A DNA stretch of 64,000 nucleotides from Primulina eburnea (Eukaryota > Streptophyta > Magnoliopsida > Lamiales > Gesneriaceae): contig NC_133108.1 of assembly GCF_022965805.1 (NCBI RefSeq), positions 21,481,545 through 21,545,544 of the forward strand, in the 5' to 3' direction. Below, one piece after another: positions 1-9,599 of this stretch. The position numbers and the translations under genes were made by a program. Positions within the stretch are counted from its first letter, which is position 1. Every line of letters starts with the position of its first letter. The notes below the pieces were generated by a model. That model was not told the DNA's origin, did no database searches, and saw nothing but the letters and a program-made list of their open reading frames with translations.

Positions 1-996
1 GTTTAATGTTGGGTCGGGTTGGTACGAAGCCATGGTTAAAAATCAAGTTAATGGTTCTATTTGTCTCGTTTTTGGTTCTATTGTTAAAATTTTGTCAAGT
101 TAAGATTTATTGCATGTGTCACATATTAATAGTAAGTCGCAGCAAGCCTGGGAACAATCCAACTCATCCGGTAAAATAAGGTTATAATTATATTACGTGC
201 ATAAAAATATAAAATGTTTATTTTTGAGATATATGCTATATGTCTTGTGGCCACCTTATGCTTATGGGTTTGGAAGTCGGTAGGCGCAACCGAGGACCTC
301 TCTGCCCGGTGACTTACGACCTTTTTATGATTATGTATGGGTACGGATATCCAGTCCAAGGGCTGTGATTGATCTCTACCGCCCAGTATACTGTGGTAAT
401 TAGTCTGATCAGGCGCTTACGCTATGTTATGGGCCACTAGCTTATAAACATTATCTCTACAGGAAATTATGATATATTATGACAGAGCTCTATGGAGCAA
501 ATCTTTTACGTATGATTTTCAGTTATGCACGTAGGTATAATTATTCATGATATGATTTTCATCGTACGCTTTACGAAACTTTATTTTTACGTTGCATGCG
601 ATTTTATGTTATATATTACTTGTTATTCACGATATATACATGTTGAGTCTTTAGACTCACTAGACTTGACTGTTGTAGGTATTGACGAGGTCGAGACCGC
701 GGGCGGAGACCAGTGAGCGATCTTGGGATAGCAGTAGTAAACCCGAGGACCTCATGATTTAATTTACGCACTTTTTATTATTCAAACTCAGTGTTAATAC
801 ATTGGATTATTTTAAGTTAATGTTTACGTTGGATTATTTTTAAATTGTGGGTTGAAAACATTATTCGCTTATTCTGTTATTTTTAAGTTAAAATTATTTA
901 CATGTTTATTTGAATTGAATAAGACAAGATAAATATTTATTTAGAAAATTTTTAATAATTCCACAAAATTATGAATATGAAATGCGAGCCTTTACA
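1..996 (+). repeat. 3' part of a long Ty3/gypsy LTR (E family), truncated by the window edge
   Basis: This matches, in the same order, the second half of the solo LTR at 53340-56587 and of the LTR at 58751-60715: the shared G-rich start, the 'gcagc(a/g)agcctggg' block, the GAGTCTTTAGACTC block at 645-658, the 'gaccagtgagc' block and the terminal 'gcctttaca'. The conserved CA end falls at 996. The first half lies left of the window, so a solo LTR and the 3' LTR of a full element cannot be told apart. A TATATA at 633-638 sits just before the conserved block. Short ORFs in it do not resemble proteins. Confidence 0.8.
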
Positions 997-1672
997 TAAA
1001 CACTATGGGACACGAACATGCTGAATACACTCTCGATTTTGAGAATCATGATTTATTGGTATTTAATTATTTATTTACATGTATAAAATTGTATTTTCAA
1101 AATTTTGGTTTTATGGTAAGTAATAATAAATTCGAATAATACATGATATTAGAACGTTCAACTCAATAAATATATTAAATTCGAAAATCTTGTTCAAGGA
1201 TTTTGGAATTTAGGGCTAGAGTATCAATCAAATTCGGAAGAAATAATAAATGCAAGTACAAGAAAACATAATGCATTCAACTACCCAACCTAATGTAAAT
1301 TTCGAAAACTGTATAAACTTGAAGACTGAGTTTTTGAAATTGGCAAGGTAAAACGTATGGAAGGGACGTCTCGAAATTGCTAAAGAATTATCACAAAATT
1401 ATGAAAAAAAAATTAACCGAACTATGATAAGATTTTCAAAACACCTCTATAAATACCAAAGACAAAATATAAAAAAATATATAAATTTCACTCTATATAT
1501 ATTTTTTAAATTCTATCTCCCAAGTGCTGTCAAATTTTCGAGTCAAAGTTCTGTCAAGTATCAAAGTGTTGCACAAATGCTGTCCGAAAACCTATAGTGG
1601 TTCTTCAAAGATTTCGAACCAAGTCACCCATCTACTCGTTTTTTTTGTCAAGTCTAAGGCAAGCAAGCTTAT
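997..1672. other. AT-rich relic sequence, left flank of element A
   Basis: No gene is seen. The sequence is AT-rich and contains a TATA-like 'ctataaatacc' near 1446. Together with 20192-20832 it was one continuous stretch before element A inserted. Its make-up (TATA-like box, then a 'ttactgagtg...ctcacccc' block at about 20513-20543) recalls an old LTR, but I could not define termini. Confidence 0.4.
1668..1672. repeat. Target-site duplication of element A (left copy, CTTAT)
   Basis: CTTAT directly precedes the LTR and is repeated at 20187-20191 directly after the 3' LTR. The 5-bp size is as expected for gypsy integrases. It fixes the LTR start at 1673 rather than at the TGCCC five bases further in. 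Confidence 0.9.
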
Positions 1673-2908
1673 TGTAGTGCCCAAATCCAGTACACGTATA
1701 ACTCATGCATTTATTTAACTATTAAAGCATTTATTTAATTTTGAAGCGAGTCTTATTAGTGCATAATCTATTTAAATGCTTCATTTTAATTTAGATGTGA
1801 TACACGTTAAAATGTTTCTGAGTTTCATGTTTCAGGCGATTAGTCGAAGCGAGATCGAGGAAAAGACCGGTGACGATTTTGGTATTTTTAAAATGCGACC
1901 AGGGCTTGAGATTATCCGATTTTAATTAATTAATTCAGCTATGATTTCTCCTAATTAAAACACACACACACGTTTTATACACTCACACACACTTACACGT
2001 TTTTACACACACTAAAACACACAACACACCCTACACATCTCATTTTCAGATTTTAAATGAAAGAAAACTAGGGTTCTTAGCCTAGAAGCAGCCGCCCCCT
2101 TCCCCGTTATTTTCCATCAAGTTTCGGTGGATTTTATTGAAAGAAAACGGTGCCACGTTCGTCCCAGATCAAGCCTCGCTCCATCTCCGCTTCGGTAACG
2201 CCGTTTCGGTAACGTTTGATATCAAAAGGCACGTATATTATGTTCTTGATGCATCGATCATGTCATATTATGCGTGCGTTGTTATTTATGCGTAAAACCA
2301 TGTGTGCGATGTGTAGAAGTTTGAGCGATCATGTTTAAATCGCTTTTGAAGCCTTTTTTAGATCTGAAAATCCCGTTTTTACTGTTCCTCCTAAAACTGC
2401 GAAATTTCAGTCGAGATTTGAGAAAACTTTCAACTACAAAATTTTATAACTTTTTGATACCTTCGATTCGATATAAAATTCGAGATTTTTGGATGAAAAT
2501 TGAGTGAGTTATGGCGTTTTTCGTGGGACTACTCAAACTGCAACTTTTACGAAAATTGGTGTTCTTGAAGTTTATTTGTTGCAGGTTTCGTTGGGGATCG
2601 ACGGACGATCGGTGCTGCGCTTAGGTATGGTTATTATGTTGCTAAGATGGTTATTGTGGTCTCGTTTCATGTCGTTAGGCAATTGAAATAGTGGGAAGAC
2701 ATAGGAAATCGATGTGATGTCAATTGCCGTATTTCGTGTGCATGGGGTAGTAGAAGGGACGTCGTGTTTTGGGGAGTTTGTACGGGTTTTGGTGCAATGT
2801 TAGGGTGTCCTAAGAAGAGTCGTAAAGCATTGAATCACATCATTTAAGTGTCAAATGGGGTGAATAGACATTGCATAAGTTTTCTACCAGGTACAGAAAA
2901 ACCGAGGA

Positions 2909-3097
2909 CACACGGACCCGTACACGGACCCTGACACGGGGTCCGTGCCTTTGTTTCCTCCTTAGTGCCAAGAAACCGAGACTACACGGACCCTTACCCG
3001 GACCTTGACACGAGGTCCGTGCCTTCACTTCTCCTCGGTGTCTTTTTTCAGAGTCTACACGGACCCCTACACGGAGGTAGGCACGGGGTCCGTGTCC
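2909..3097. repeat. GC-rich palindrome array in the A 5' LTR (about 3 units)
   Basis: Repeated pairs of ACACGGACCC and GGGTCCGTG form potential hairpins, three units separated by 25-30 bp spacers. The 3' LTR of the same element has four (18865-19115), and both LTRs of element B have three. Confidence 0.85.
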
Positions 3098-3813
3098 TTC
3101 ACATTTTGGGAAAGATATTTTAGCATGCTTTGAGGTTTGATGCCACGGTTTAGTGCAAGGATTGTTAAGGTCGTGTCATGGGAATTTTAGAACGTCCTAA
3201 GTAATGATTGAACCCGAGAGTAAGTATGATTTCTACGTTAAGGTATGCAAGTTAAGTATGCAAATTCAAGTTAGTATGTGCAGCAGCGACGGCACCGATC
3301 GAAGTCCAATGAATCCCTAAAAGCCAAGTAAGTATGTATGACGTGCAAGAAAATATTTTAAGTTTTTGAGGTATGCTAAATGTCTTGTGACCAAATTATG
3401 AATGGGTTTGGAAGTCGGTGAACGTGGCCGAGGACCTCTCCACCCCGTTAAATTATGAACGGGTTAGATCATGGTTGGAAAGCATTAAATTATGAACGGG
3501 GACCAACCAGCCCGTTAAATTATGAACGGGGATCTCATGTATGTGGCAGTGGATACGTCCCTGTCAGCCCAGTACTGTGGTTTGTCTGATCAGGCGTTTG
3601 TTATGTATGGGTCACATGCTTTGAAACATCCTCTACGAAAATGATGAAGTTACGTATGTTCAAGCATGCAGTATGTTTATGAAAGTTTATGTTGATGTCA
3701 CGTCTAGTTATGTACGTACGTATGCTCAAGTTCATTTTGCTAGTTCAAGTTTCAAGTATGTATGTTCTATTTTAAAGTGCATGTGATTTTATCTTAGTAC
3801 TCGTTATTCCAGT

Positions 3814-3866
3814 TTATACGTGTTGAGTCTTTAGACTCACTAGACATGATCGATGCAGGTGAGTAT
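3814..3866 (+). promoter_or_regulatory. Conserved LTR block with TATA-like start (putative core promoter), A 5' LTR
   Basis: A TATA-like 'tttatacg' is followed by the near-palindrome GAGTCTTTAGACTC and 'actagac', then 'gatgcaggtgag'. The same block occurs seven times in the window, in two otherwise dissimilar LTR families, about 300 bp before the LTR end. That place suits a core promoter with transcription start, but this is inference. Confidence 0.4.
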
Positions 3867-4169
3867 GTTGATGAGGAGACAGGAGGTGGCGACCAAGGGG
3901 CAGGCTTGGACTGAGCGGAAGGCTAACCCGAGGACCGCAAAGTTTATGTTTTTACGCAAATGTTAATTTACTCTGATTTCATATTTTGATGGAAATACTT
4001 TGAGCAAACCTTTTGTGAGCAAATCTTAGTGTGGTTATTTTGAACAACCATTTCTTATGGGGGACTTGGTTGAGATATTTCATTGCAAACTTTGAAGGTT
4101 ATTTTATGTTTAATAAAATTTTAAATTTTTCCGCAAATTTCGAGTATGTAAAGTACGGTACGTTACAGT

Positions 4170-4181
4170 TGGTATCAGAGC
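4170..4181 (+). other. Primer-binding site of element A
   Basis: TGGTATCAGAGC lies two bases after the LTR end. It is the standard plant retrotransposon match to the 3' end of initiator tRNA-Met. Confidence 0.93.
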
Positions 4182-4400
4182 GGTGTTCTTGTAAAGGGTT
4201 ATGCCTACTGCCAGTCGCAAGAAGCTCACGAAGTCACACCTCAAGTTTGTAAGTTTAAAGTTTTGCATTATGTTATGTAGTAAGCATCAAGTTATGATTT
4301 CAGTATGTGCATGTTTTAAGTTTGATCCACGTGCATCATAAGGTATTGATATATGTACATGCATGATGGATTTACGTGTTGGGTAATTCATTGGAACAGT

Positions 4401-5487
4401 ATGCCTCCTACACGTATGATCGACCGTGAAGCAAGGGAGGAGGACAAAGAGCCTCGAGTTGACGAGAGGGCCAATCCTCCACCACCACCACCTCCAGATA
4501 TGCAGGCTCAGATGCTTGCTAGTATGACGCAGTTCTTCGCACAGTTTGCGGGGAACCAGGCAGCAGCAATAGGTGCAGGGGCGAGGCCCCAACCAGAGGC
4601 GGTGTATGAACGGTTTAAGAGGATGAGCCCAAAGGAGTTTGCGGGTATCACTGACCCGATGGTAGCTGAGGGATGGATCAAGTCCATCGAGGTAATATTT
4701 GACTTTATGGAGGTGACAGATGCTAACAGAGTCCGTTGTGCCACTTTCTTATTGACTGGAGACGCTAGACTGTGGTGGGAGAGCGCATCAGTGGCAGTCA
4801 ACTTGCAGGTGCTGCCTTGGAATGGTTTCAAGGAGTTCTTTTACTCCAAGTACTTCACTGAGGAGGTACGATCCAGACTCACCAACGAGTTTATGAAGAT
4901 GCGGCAGGGAGACAGTAGCGTGGCAGAATTCGTGAGGAAGTTTGAGAGAGGGTGTCACTTCGTGCCCCTCATTGCGAATGATGTGCAGGCAAAGTTGAGG
5001 CATTTTCTGAATGGTCTGCTGCCGATCCTGCGCCGCGATGTGAGAGTAGCTGGCCCTACTAGCTATGCGGTCGCCGTATCTAGAGCATTGGCGGCAGAAC
5101 ATGATCTGAGGGATATAGAGGCAGACAGGCAGGGCAAGAGGCCCTATCAGGCTCCACCGCAGCAGCAACACCAGCATCAGCATCAGAGGCCCCAGTTTAA
5201 GAAGCCGTTCCCGGGGCCGCCAGGGAAGAAGCCGTATCATGGACCACCAAAGGGCAAGGGTCCAATCCAGCAGCAAGGGGCGCCTCAAAAGCCCGGTAAC
5301 TTCCCAGTGTGCCAGAAGTGCAATCGCCAGCACCCCGGACAGTGCCTGTGGGGATCCGGGAAATGTTTTAAATGTGGAGCTACAGACCACATGTTGAAAG
5401 AGTGCCCACACTGGAATCAGCCCACCCAAGGGAGAGTATTCGCCATGCATGCACATGAGGCAAATCCAGACACGACGTTGCTGACCG
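4401..5487 (+). CDS. gag: Element A Gag (capsid-nucleocapsid), exon 1 of gag-pol
   Basis: The start is the ATG of MPPTR at 4401, because elements B, C, D and E all begin their Gag with MPPRR at the matching place; an upstream in-frame ATG at 4353 is not preferred. The 362 codons contain a retrotransposon-Gag domain (about residues 60-240, with GDARLWWESA), a Gln/His/Pro/Lys-rich basic linker and two zinc knuckles: C304-X2-C-X3-H-X3-C315 and the classical CX2CX4HX4C at residues 322-335. The frame has no lesion. At 5488 it runs into a GT-AG intron. Unspliced translation would end at the stop 5550-5552 after 21 further residues; spliced, it continues into protease. The product would form the virus-like particle and bind element RNA. 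Confidence 0.85.
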
Positions 5488-5661
5488 GTATACTTTTCTA
5501 CCTAAGCTCAGTATTATTTTGCCTTGCATGTGGAATTTTTACTTGGGATTAATAGGGTGCTAGTAATGTTTTGTGTGCCTAGGGATATTGAGTTATATTA
5601 CGCTTGGGGTATGTTAGTAATTTCGAGGATATAAGTTTTGTATTGCGCTAACGCATCTCAG
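5488..5661 (+). other. Putative spliceosomal intron between gag and pol of element A (174 bp)
   Basis: It begins GTATAC and ends CTCAG, is T-rich and interrupts codon phase 1. Removing it joins G (5487) to GA (5662-5663) as a glycine codon and continues in frame through NIFIKRL into the protease motif [10 protein letters not shown]. Element B has a 175-bp GT-AG intron at exactly the same codon, while element E reads straight through. A CTAAC at about 5648-5652 could be a branch site but is unusually close to the AG. Transcript evidence is needed to prove splicing. Confidence 0.75.
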
Positions 5662-7746
5662 GAAACATCTTTATTAAGAGATTATCCACAACTGCACTAA
5701 TCGACTCAGGAGCCACTCACTCCTTCATATCGGAGACGTTTGCTAATCATTTGGACCTCAAGTCCATTGGCCTAGACGTAAACTTTTCAGTGACAGTCCC
5801 ATCAGGGGAAGAGCTGTTAGCTACTAGCGTGGTCAGAGATATCGATCTAGAATTGAACGGCCACCTCGTATATGCCGACTTGATCGTCTTGCCGATGCCA
5901 GAGTTCGATATTATATTGGGAATGGACTGGCTGACTAAGAACAGAGTTTTTATCGACGACTTTCAGAAGAGATCGGTGTTAGTTAGACCATTGGGCATGG
6001 AGCAGTTTCTTTTTGAGCTAGCCAGATGGAGGAGTTTCCCGCGCATGATCTCTTGCATGCAAGCGAGGAGACTAATTTCTAAGGGGTGTCAGGCTTTCTT
6101 GGCTAGTATCATCTCGGCACCGGACGTGCCCACTCCTTCTATATCAGGGGTGCCGATAGTCAGAGATTTCCCAGACGTCTTTCCAGATGACGTCGCAGGC
6201 CTTCCACCAGATAGAGAGGTGGAGTTTACAATCGATCTCATGCCATGTACAGTGCCAATCTCTAAGGCACCGTACAGATTAGCTCTAGCAGAGATGTTAG
6301 AACTTAAGCAGCAGATTCAGGAGCTCTTAGACAAGGAGTTTATCTGCCCGAGTTTCTCACCGTGGGGCGCACCAGTGCTCTTTGTGAAAAAGAAAGACAG
6401 AAGCATGAGACTGTGCATCGATTACCGTGAGCTGAACAAGGTAACGATCAAGAATAAGTACTCGTTGCCTAGAATCGAAGACTTGTTTGATCAATTGCAG
6501 GGGGCTACAGTGTTCTCTAAGATAGATCTTTGATCAGGGTACCATCAGCTAAAAGTGAAGGATGCAGATGTCCACAAAACAGCTTTCAGGACCCGGTATG
6601 GGCATTACGAGTTCTTGGTGATTCCATTTGGGTTGACTAATGCTCCAGCAATTTTCATGGACCTCATGAACCGAGTATTTCAACCGTTCCTCGACCAGTT
6701 CGTCATAGTATTCATTGACGATATTCTTATATACTCTAAGAGCCATGAGGAGCACAGCCAGCACTTGAGGACAGTTTTACAGACCTTGCAGAGCCGCAAG
6801 TTGTTCGCGAAGTTTAGTAAGTGTGAATTTTGGTTGGAGAAGGTAGCATTTTTGGGTCATATAATTTCTAGTAGCGGCATTGAGGTGGATCCAGCCAAGG
6901 TAGCGACAGTTAAGGATTGGGTTGAGCCAAAGAATGCATCAGAAATCCGCAGCTTTTTGAGTTTAGCTGGTTACTACCGTAAGTTTATTAAGGGATTTTC
7001 ATCCATAGAAGTGCCACTCACTTCCCTGACAAAGAAAAATGCCAAATTTGTGTGGAGTGATGAATGTAAAAAGAGCTTCAATACTTTGAAGCAAGCTCTC
7101 ATTTCGGCGCTAGTGCTAGCCATGCCGACGGAACAAGGTGATTTTGTGCTATACACCGATGCATCTAAGCTCGGGTTAGGCACGGTATTGATGCAGCAGG
7201 GTCGGGTCATAGCTTATGCTTCCAGGCAGTTGAAAGTGCACGAGAAGAACTACCCGACGCACGATCTTGAGTTAGCCGCCGTTGTCTTCGCACTGAAAAT
7301 TTGGAGACACTATCTATACGGCGAGAAATGTCATATTTTCACCGATCATAAGAGTCTCAAATATTTCTTCACGCAGAAAGAGTTGAACATGAGAGAGAGA
7401 GACGGTGGTTGGAACTTGTGAAAGATTATGACTGCAAAATTAGCTACCATCCGGGAAAGGCTAATGTTGTCGCAGACGCATTGAGCAGGAAGGTGGCTGT
7501 TGTAGCTTAGTTGTCAGTACAAAAACCTCTTCATTCGGAGATTCAGAAGTTTGGTCTAGAGATTTATCGTGAGGGCAGAGCCCCTAGGCTGTCTAATCTG
7601 ACAGTCAAATCTGACTTGCTAGACCGTATCCGAACAGGACAGTCTTCAAATGAGCAACTACAGAAATGGAGACTGAAAGATGAAGCCAAGGGCAGTGTTT
7701 TGTATACAGTTTCATACGGCATTGTGAGATACAGAGGTAGAATGTG
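5662..7746 (+). pseudogene. pol: Element A pol, 5' part: protease, reverse transcriptase, RNase H (broken)
   Basis: The aspartic protease motif [10 protein letters not shown] follows the intron at once. RT then shows [20 protein letters not shown] and the catalytic FIDD in [11 protein letters not shown] (about 6710-6740). RNase H shows [10 protein letters not shown] and [10 protein letters not shown]. Lesions: TGA at 6531-6533 where relatives have CGA (Arg); a 2-bp gain in a GA run near 7391-7400; TAG at 7508-7510 where element B has CAG. The frame is then cut by element D after the ATGTG at 7742-7746. In life these domains would process Gag-Pol, copy the RNA into DNA and degrade the template; this copy cannot make them. 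Confidence 0.9.
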
Positions 7747-8561
7747 TGTGGGGACCCGGGCTCTAACTCAATTCATTTGGGATTTAATTGGATCTTTGTT
7801 CGAAAATGTGGGTCAAAAATTTGCTTTTAACAATAATTCAAATGTAAAGTCAAAGCATAACATTGTCTTTATAAGACATAAATAACGTAATGTACATACA
7901 TGTCTGTCTAGTACAACCATACACTAGTGTTTGCATACCAACTACAACATAGGTGATACAAGTCTAAATAGAAACCACTAGAAATCTTCAGCGCCCGTGA
8001 TCTCCACGCTATCATCAATCTCTCATCTAGCTCGAGACCCAGATCCTGCCCCACCTGTTGCCATGCACACATACAGACACGACAACAGCCGGATAACTCC
8101 GGTGAGAACATATCCCAGTATAAAACATGGATGCATGCAATGTCATAATCATGTACAAAAGCATAGCATATATCAATTAACATGAATAAAATCTAAACAT
8201 GTAGAAGAATACAAATCTGTATTCAACATTTAAATCTTGACTCGACTCATTTCTGATCTAGGGATCCCGGTGTGAATAAGACGGTCTGTCACCTACCCAA
8301 CCAGTCGGGGCAACGGTACATCTTATTCCTAGACTTCGGTCAACTCTGTATCGAGGGTCTACACATATAGCAAATCTGCTCCTATGCGTCGATACACCGA
8401 AACGTCTAGTTTTGGCAAATCTGCCAATATCTCCTATCTCAGGACTCGAATATAAATCAATAAACAAGACATTACATAATCAATATAATAACAATCTAGT
8501 ATGTGATTTAGGGAAACTCGTATCAAATCTGCATCGAGTTGTGCAATCCCAAGACCACATG

Positions 8562-8568
8562 AATTATA
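8562..8568 (-). promoter_or_regulatory. Putative TATA box in the D left LTR
   Basis: On the minus strand the sequence is GGTATAATTC, aligned with GGTATAAATA of element C and followed in both by 'gattgcacaactcga' and 'gagtttccctaaatc'. Conservation between otherwise diverged LTRs supports a core promoter. The same site in the right LTR is 15196-15202. Confidence 0.45.
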
Positions 8569-9217
8569 CCTTTTGTCGTACAATGTCTGTCGAGATCTTG
8601 AAGTCGGAATGTCACTCTGTCAAGACTAATCTGAAATGACAATGTGTAGACACGTTCTATCAAAATACATCTCAATCAACTCAATGTACAAATCTGTAAT
8701 TGATTTCAATACAATTCAACGGCATAACGGCGTACTTCTTCGATACCGATAACTCAGTAATAGCATACTCAATCACAATCAACTCATAATCTCATCTAAC
8801 ATCAATATACATGCTGAAATCTGCATATGCTCAACACAATACATGCTGAAAAATCGAAACAATAGCATACTGTGTCCGAAACTCAATCTGACAACGAATA
8901 TCCGATGCTCTATATCTCAAGACCACATATTCGAATTCAAATCTGAATTCCCTCAATACATACATATCGAAACATGCTGGAAATAAACAGTACTTACATC
9001 CTTTGATAGCCCTTGACGAGGTGAGTTCAAAACCTAAGTCGGATCTAAAATCGAATAACCGGAAATAGCAAAATCTCAAGTGCAAAGATCAAAAGGCATG
9101 AGTTCTCTCTTCAAGGATGCTCTCGGTTCTTGTTCTGAATATGTTACTGAAATGAAGACACATATCATATGTTGCATGCAAAGAGACGAGTGTTCATGTT
9201 TGTCACATGACACGCAC

Positions 9218-9403
9218 GACCGCGGGTGCGGTAGCATAAGAGCGCGGGTGCGCTATGCTCTCGGCAGCCCCATGATTTTCCAAAATTCGATGACCGCGGG
9301 TGCGGTCATGTTATTACCGCGGGTGCGGTGACTGTTCGCACAATTTCACCAATTCTCTATCAAGGCACCGCGGGTGCGGTTCTTCTTGTACCGCGGGTGC
9401 GGT
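9218..9403. repeat. CCGCGGGTGCGG palindrome array in the D left LTR
   Basis: Five copies of CCGCGGGTGCGG plus one variant (GCGCGGGTGCGC) lie in about 190 bp of otherwise AT-rich LTR, 95-280 bp from the start of the LTR in element orientation. The right LTR has the same array at 15852-16037. Confidence 0.88.
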
Positions 9404-9498
9404 GGGGCTTCGGCCCTGCTGCTCAAAATTTCATAATTCATGCATTCTTATCTCTACAATTCCCACATCAATAATACTGATAATTCTCGAGCCTTACA

Positions 9499-9536
9499 TT
9501 TCTCCCCCTCTTAGACAGGAGTTCGTCCTCGAACTC
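9499..9536 (-). other. Polypurine tract and upstream stem-loop of element D
   Basis: The minus strand reads AGAGGGGGAGAAA directly before the LTR, the plus-strand primer. Just upstream is an inverted repeat GAGTTCG-AGGA-CGAACTC (9519-9536 on the plus strand), equivalent to stem-loops with different stems in A, B and C. Confidence 0.85.
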
Positions 9537-9599
9537 GTACGCAGGTAATTATGCAAGTATATACAAAGGCAGTATAATCAAACTAACAAAATACTTACA

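Larger units (their letters stand above)
1673..4167 (+). repeat. 5' LTR of element A (2495 bp)
   Basis: It begins TGTAGTGCCC and ends GTACGTTACA just before the primer-binding site. It contains a CA-rich microsatellite (about 1961-2035), a GC-rich palindrome array (2909-3097), short repeats of 'cgttaaattatgaacggg' type (about 3443-3530) and the conserved GAGTCTTTAGACTC block (3825-3838). It is about 220 bp shorter than the 3' LTR. A stretch matching about 17701-17880 is missing and replaced by about 20 unrelated bases near 1900-1920, and one palindrome unit is missing. Confidence 0.92.
7747..9498 (-). repeat. 3' LTR of element D (left copy, 1752 bp)
   Basis: On the plus strand it runs from TGTGGGGACCC to GAGCCTTACA. 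Blocks shared with the LTR of element C: about 8050-8120 (contains rc of CTCACCGGAGTTATCCGGCT), a TATA region near 8562 and the downstream 'gattgcacaactcga' region. CCGCGGGTGCGG palindromes lie at 9218-9403. Confidence 0.94.

Noticed and set aside
4287..5456. Antisense open frames of about 100-220 codons opposite gag of A (and similarly opposite gag of B and C)
   Set aside because: They mirror the conserved sense Gag frame and have no recognisable motif; the sense strand explains the openness.
9218..9403. CRISPR-like array of short repeats
   Set aside because: Repeats are about 12 bp and irregularly spaced, inside an LTR of a plant retrotransposon; no cas genes, and the host is a eukaryote.
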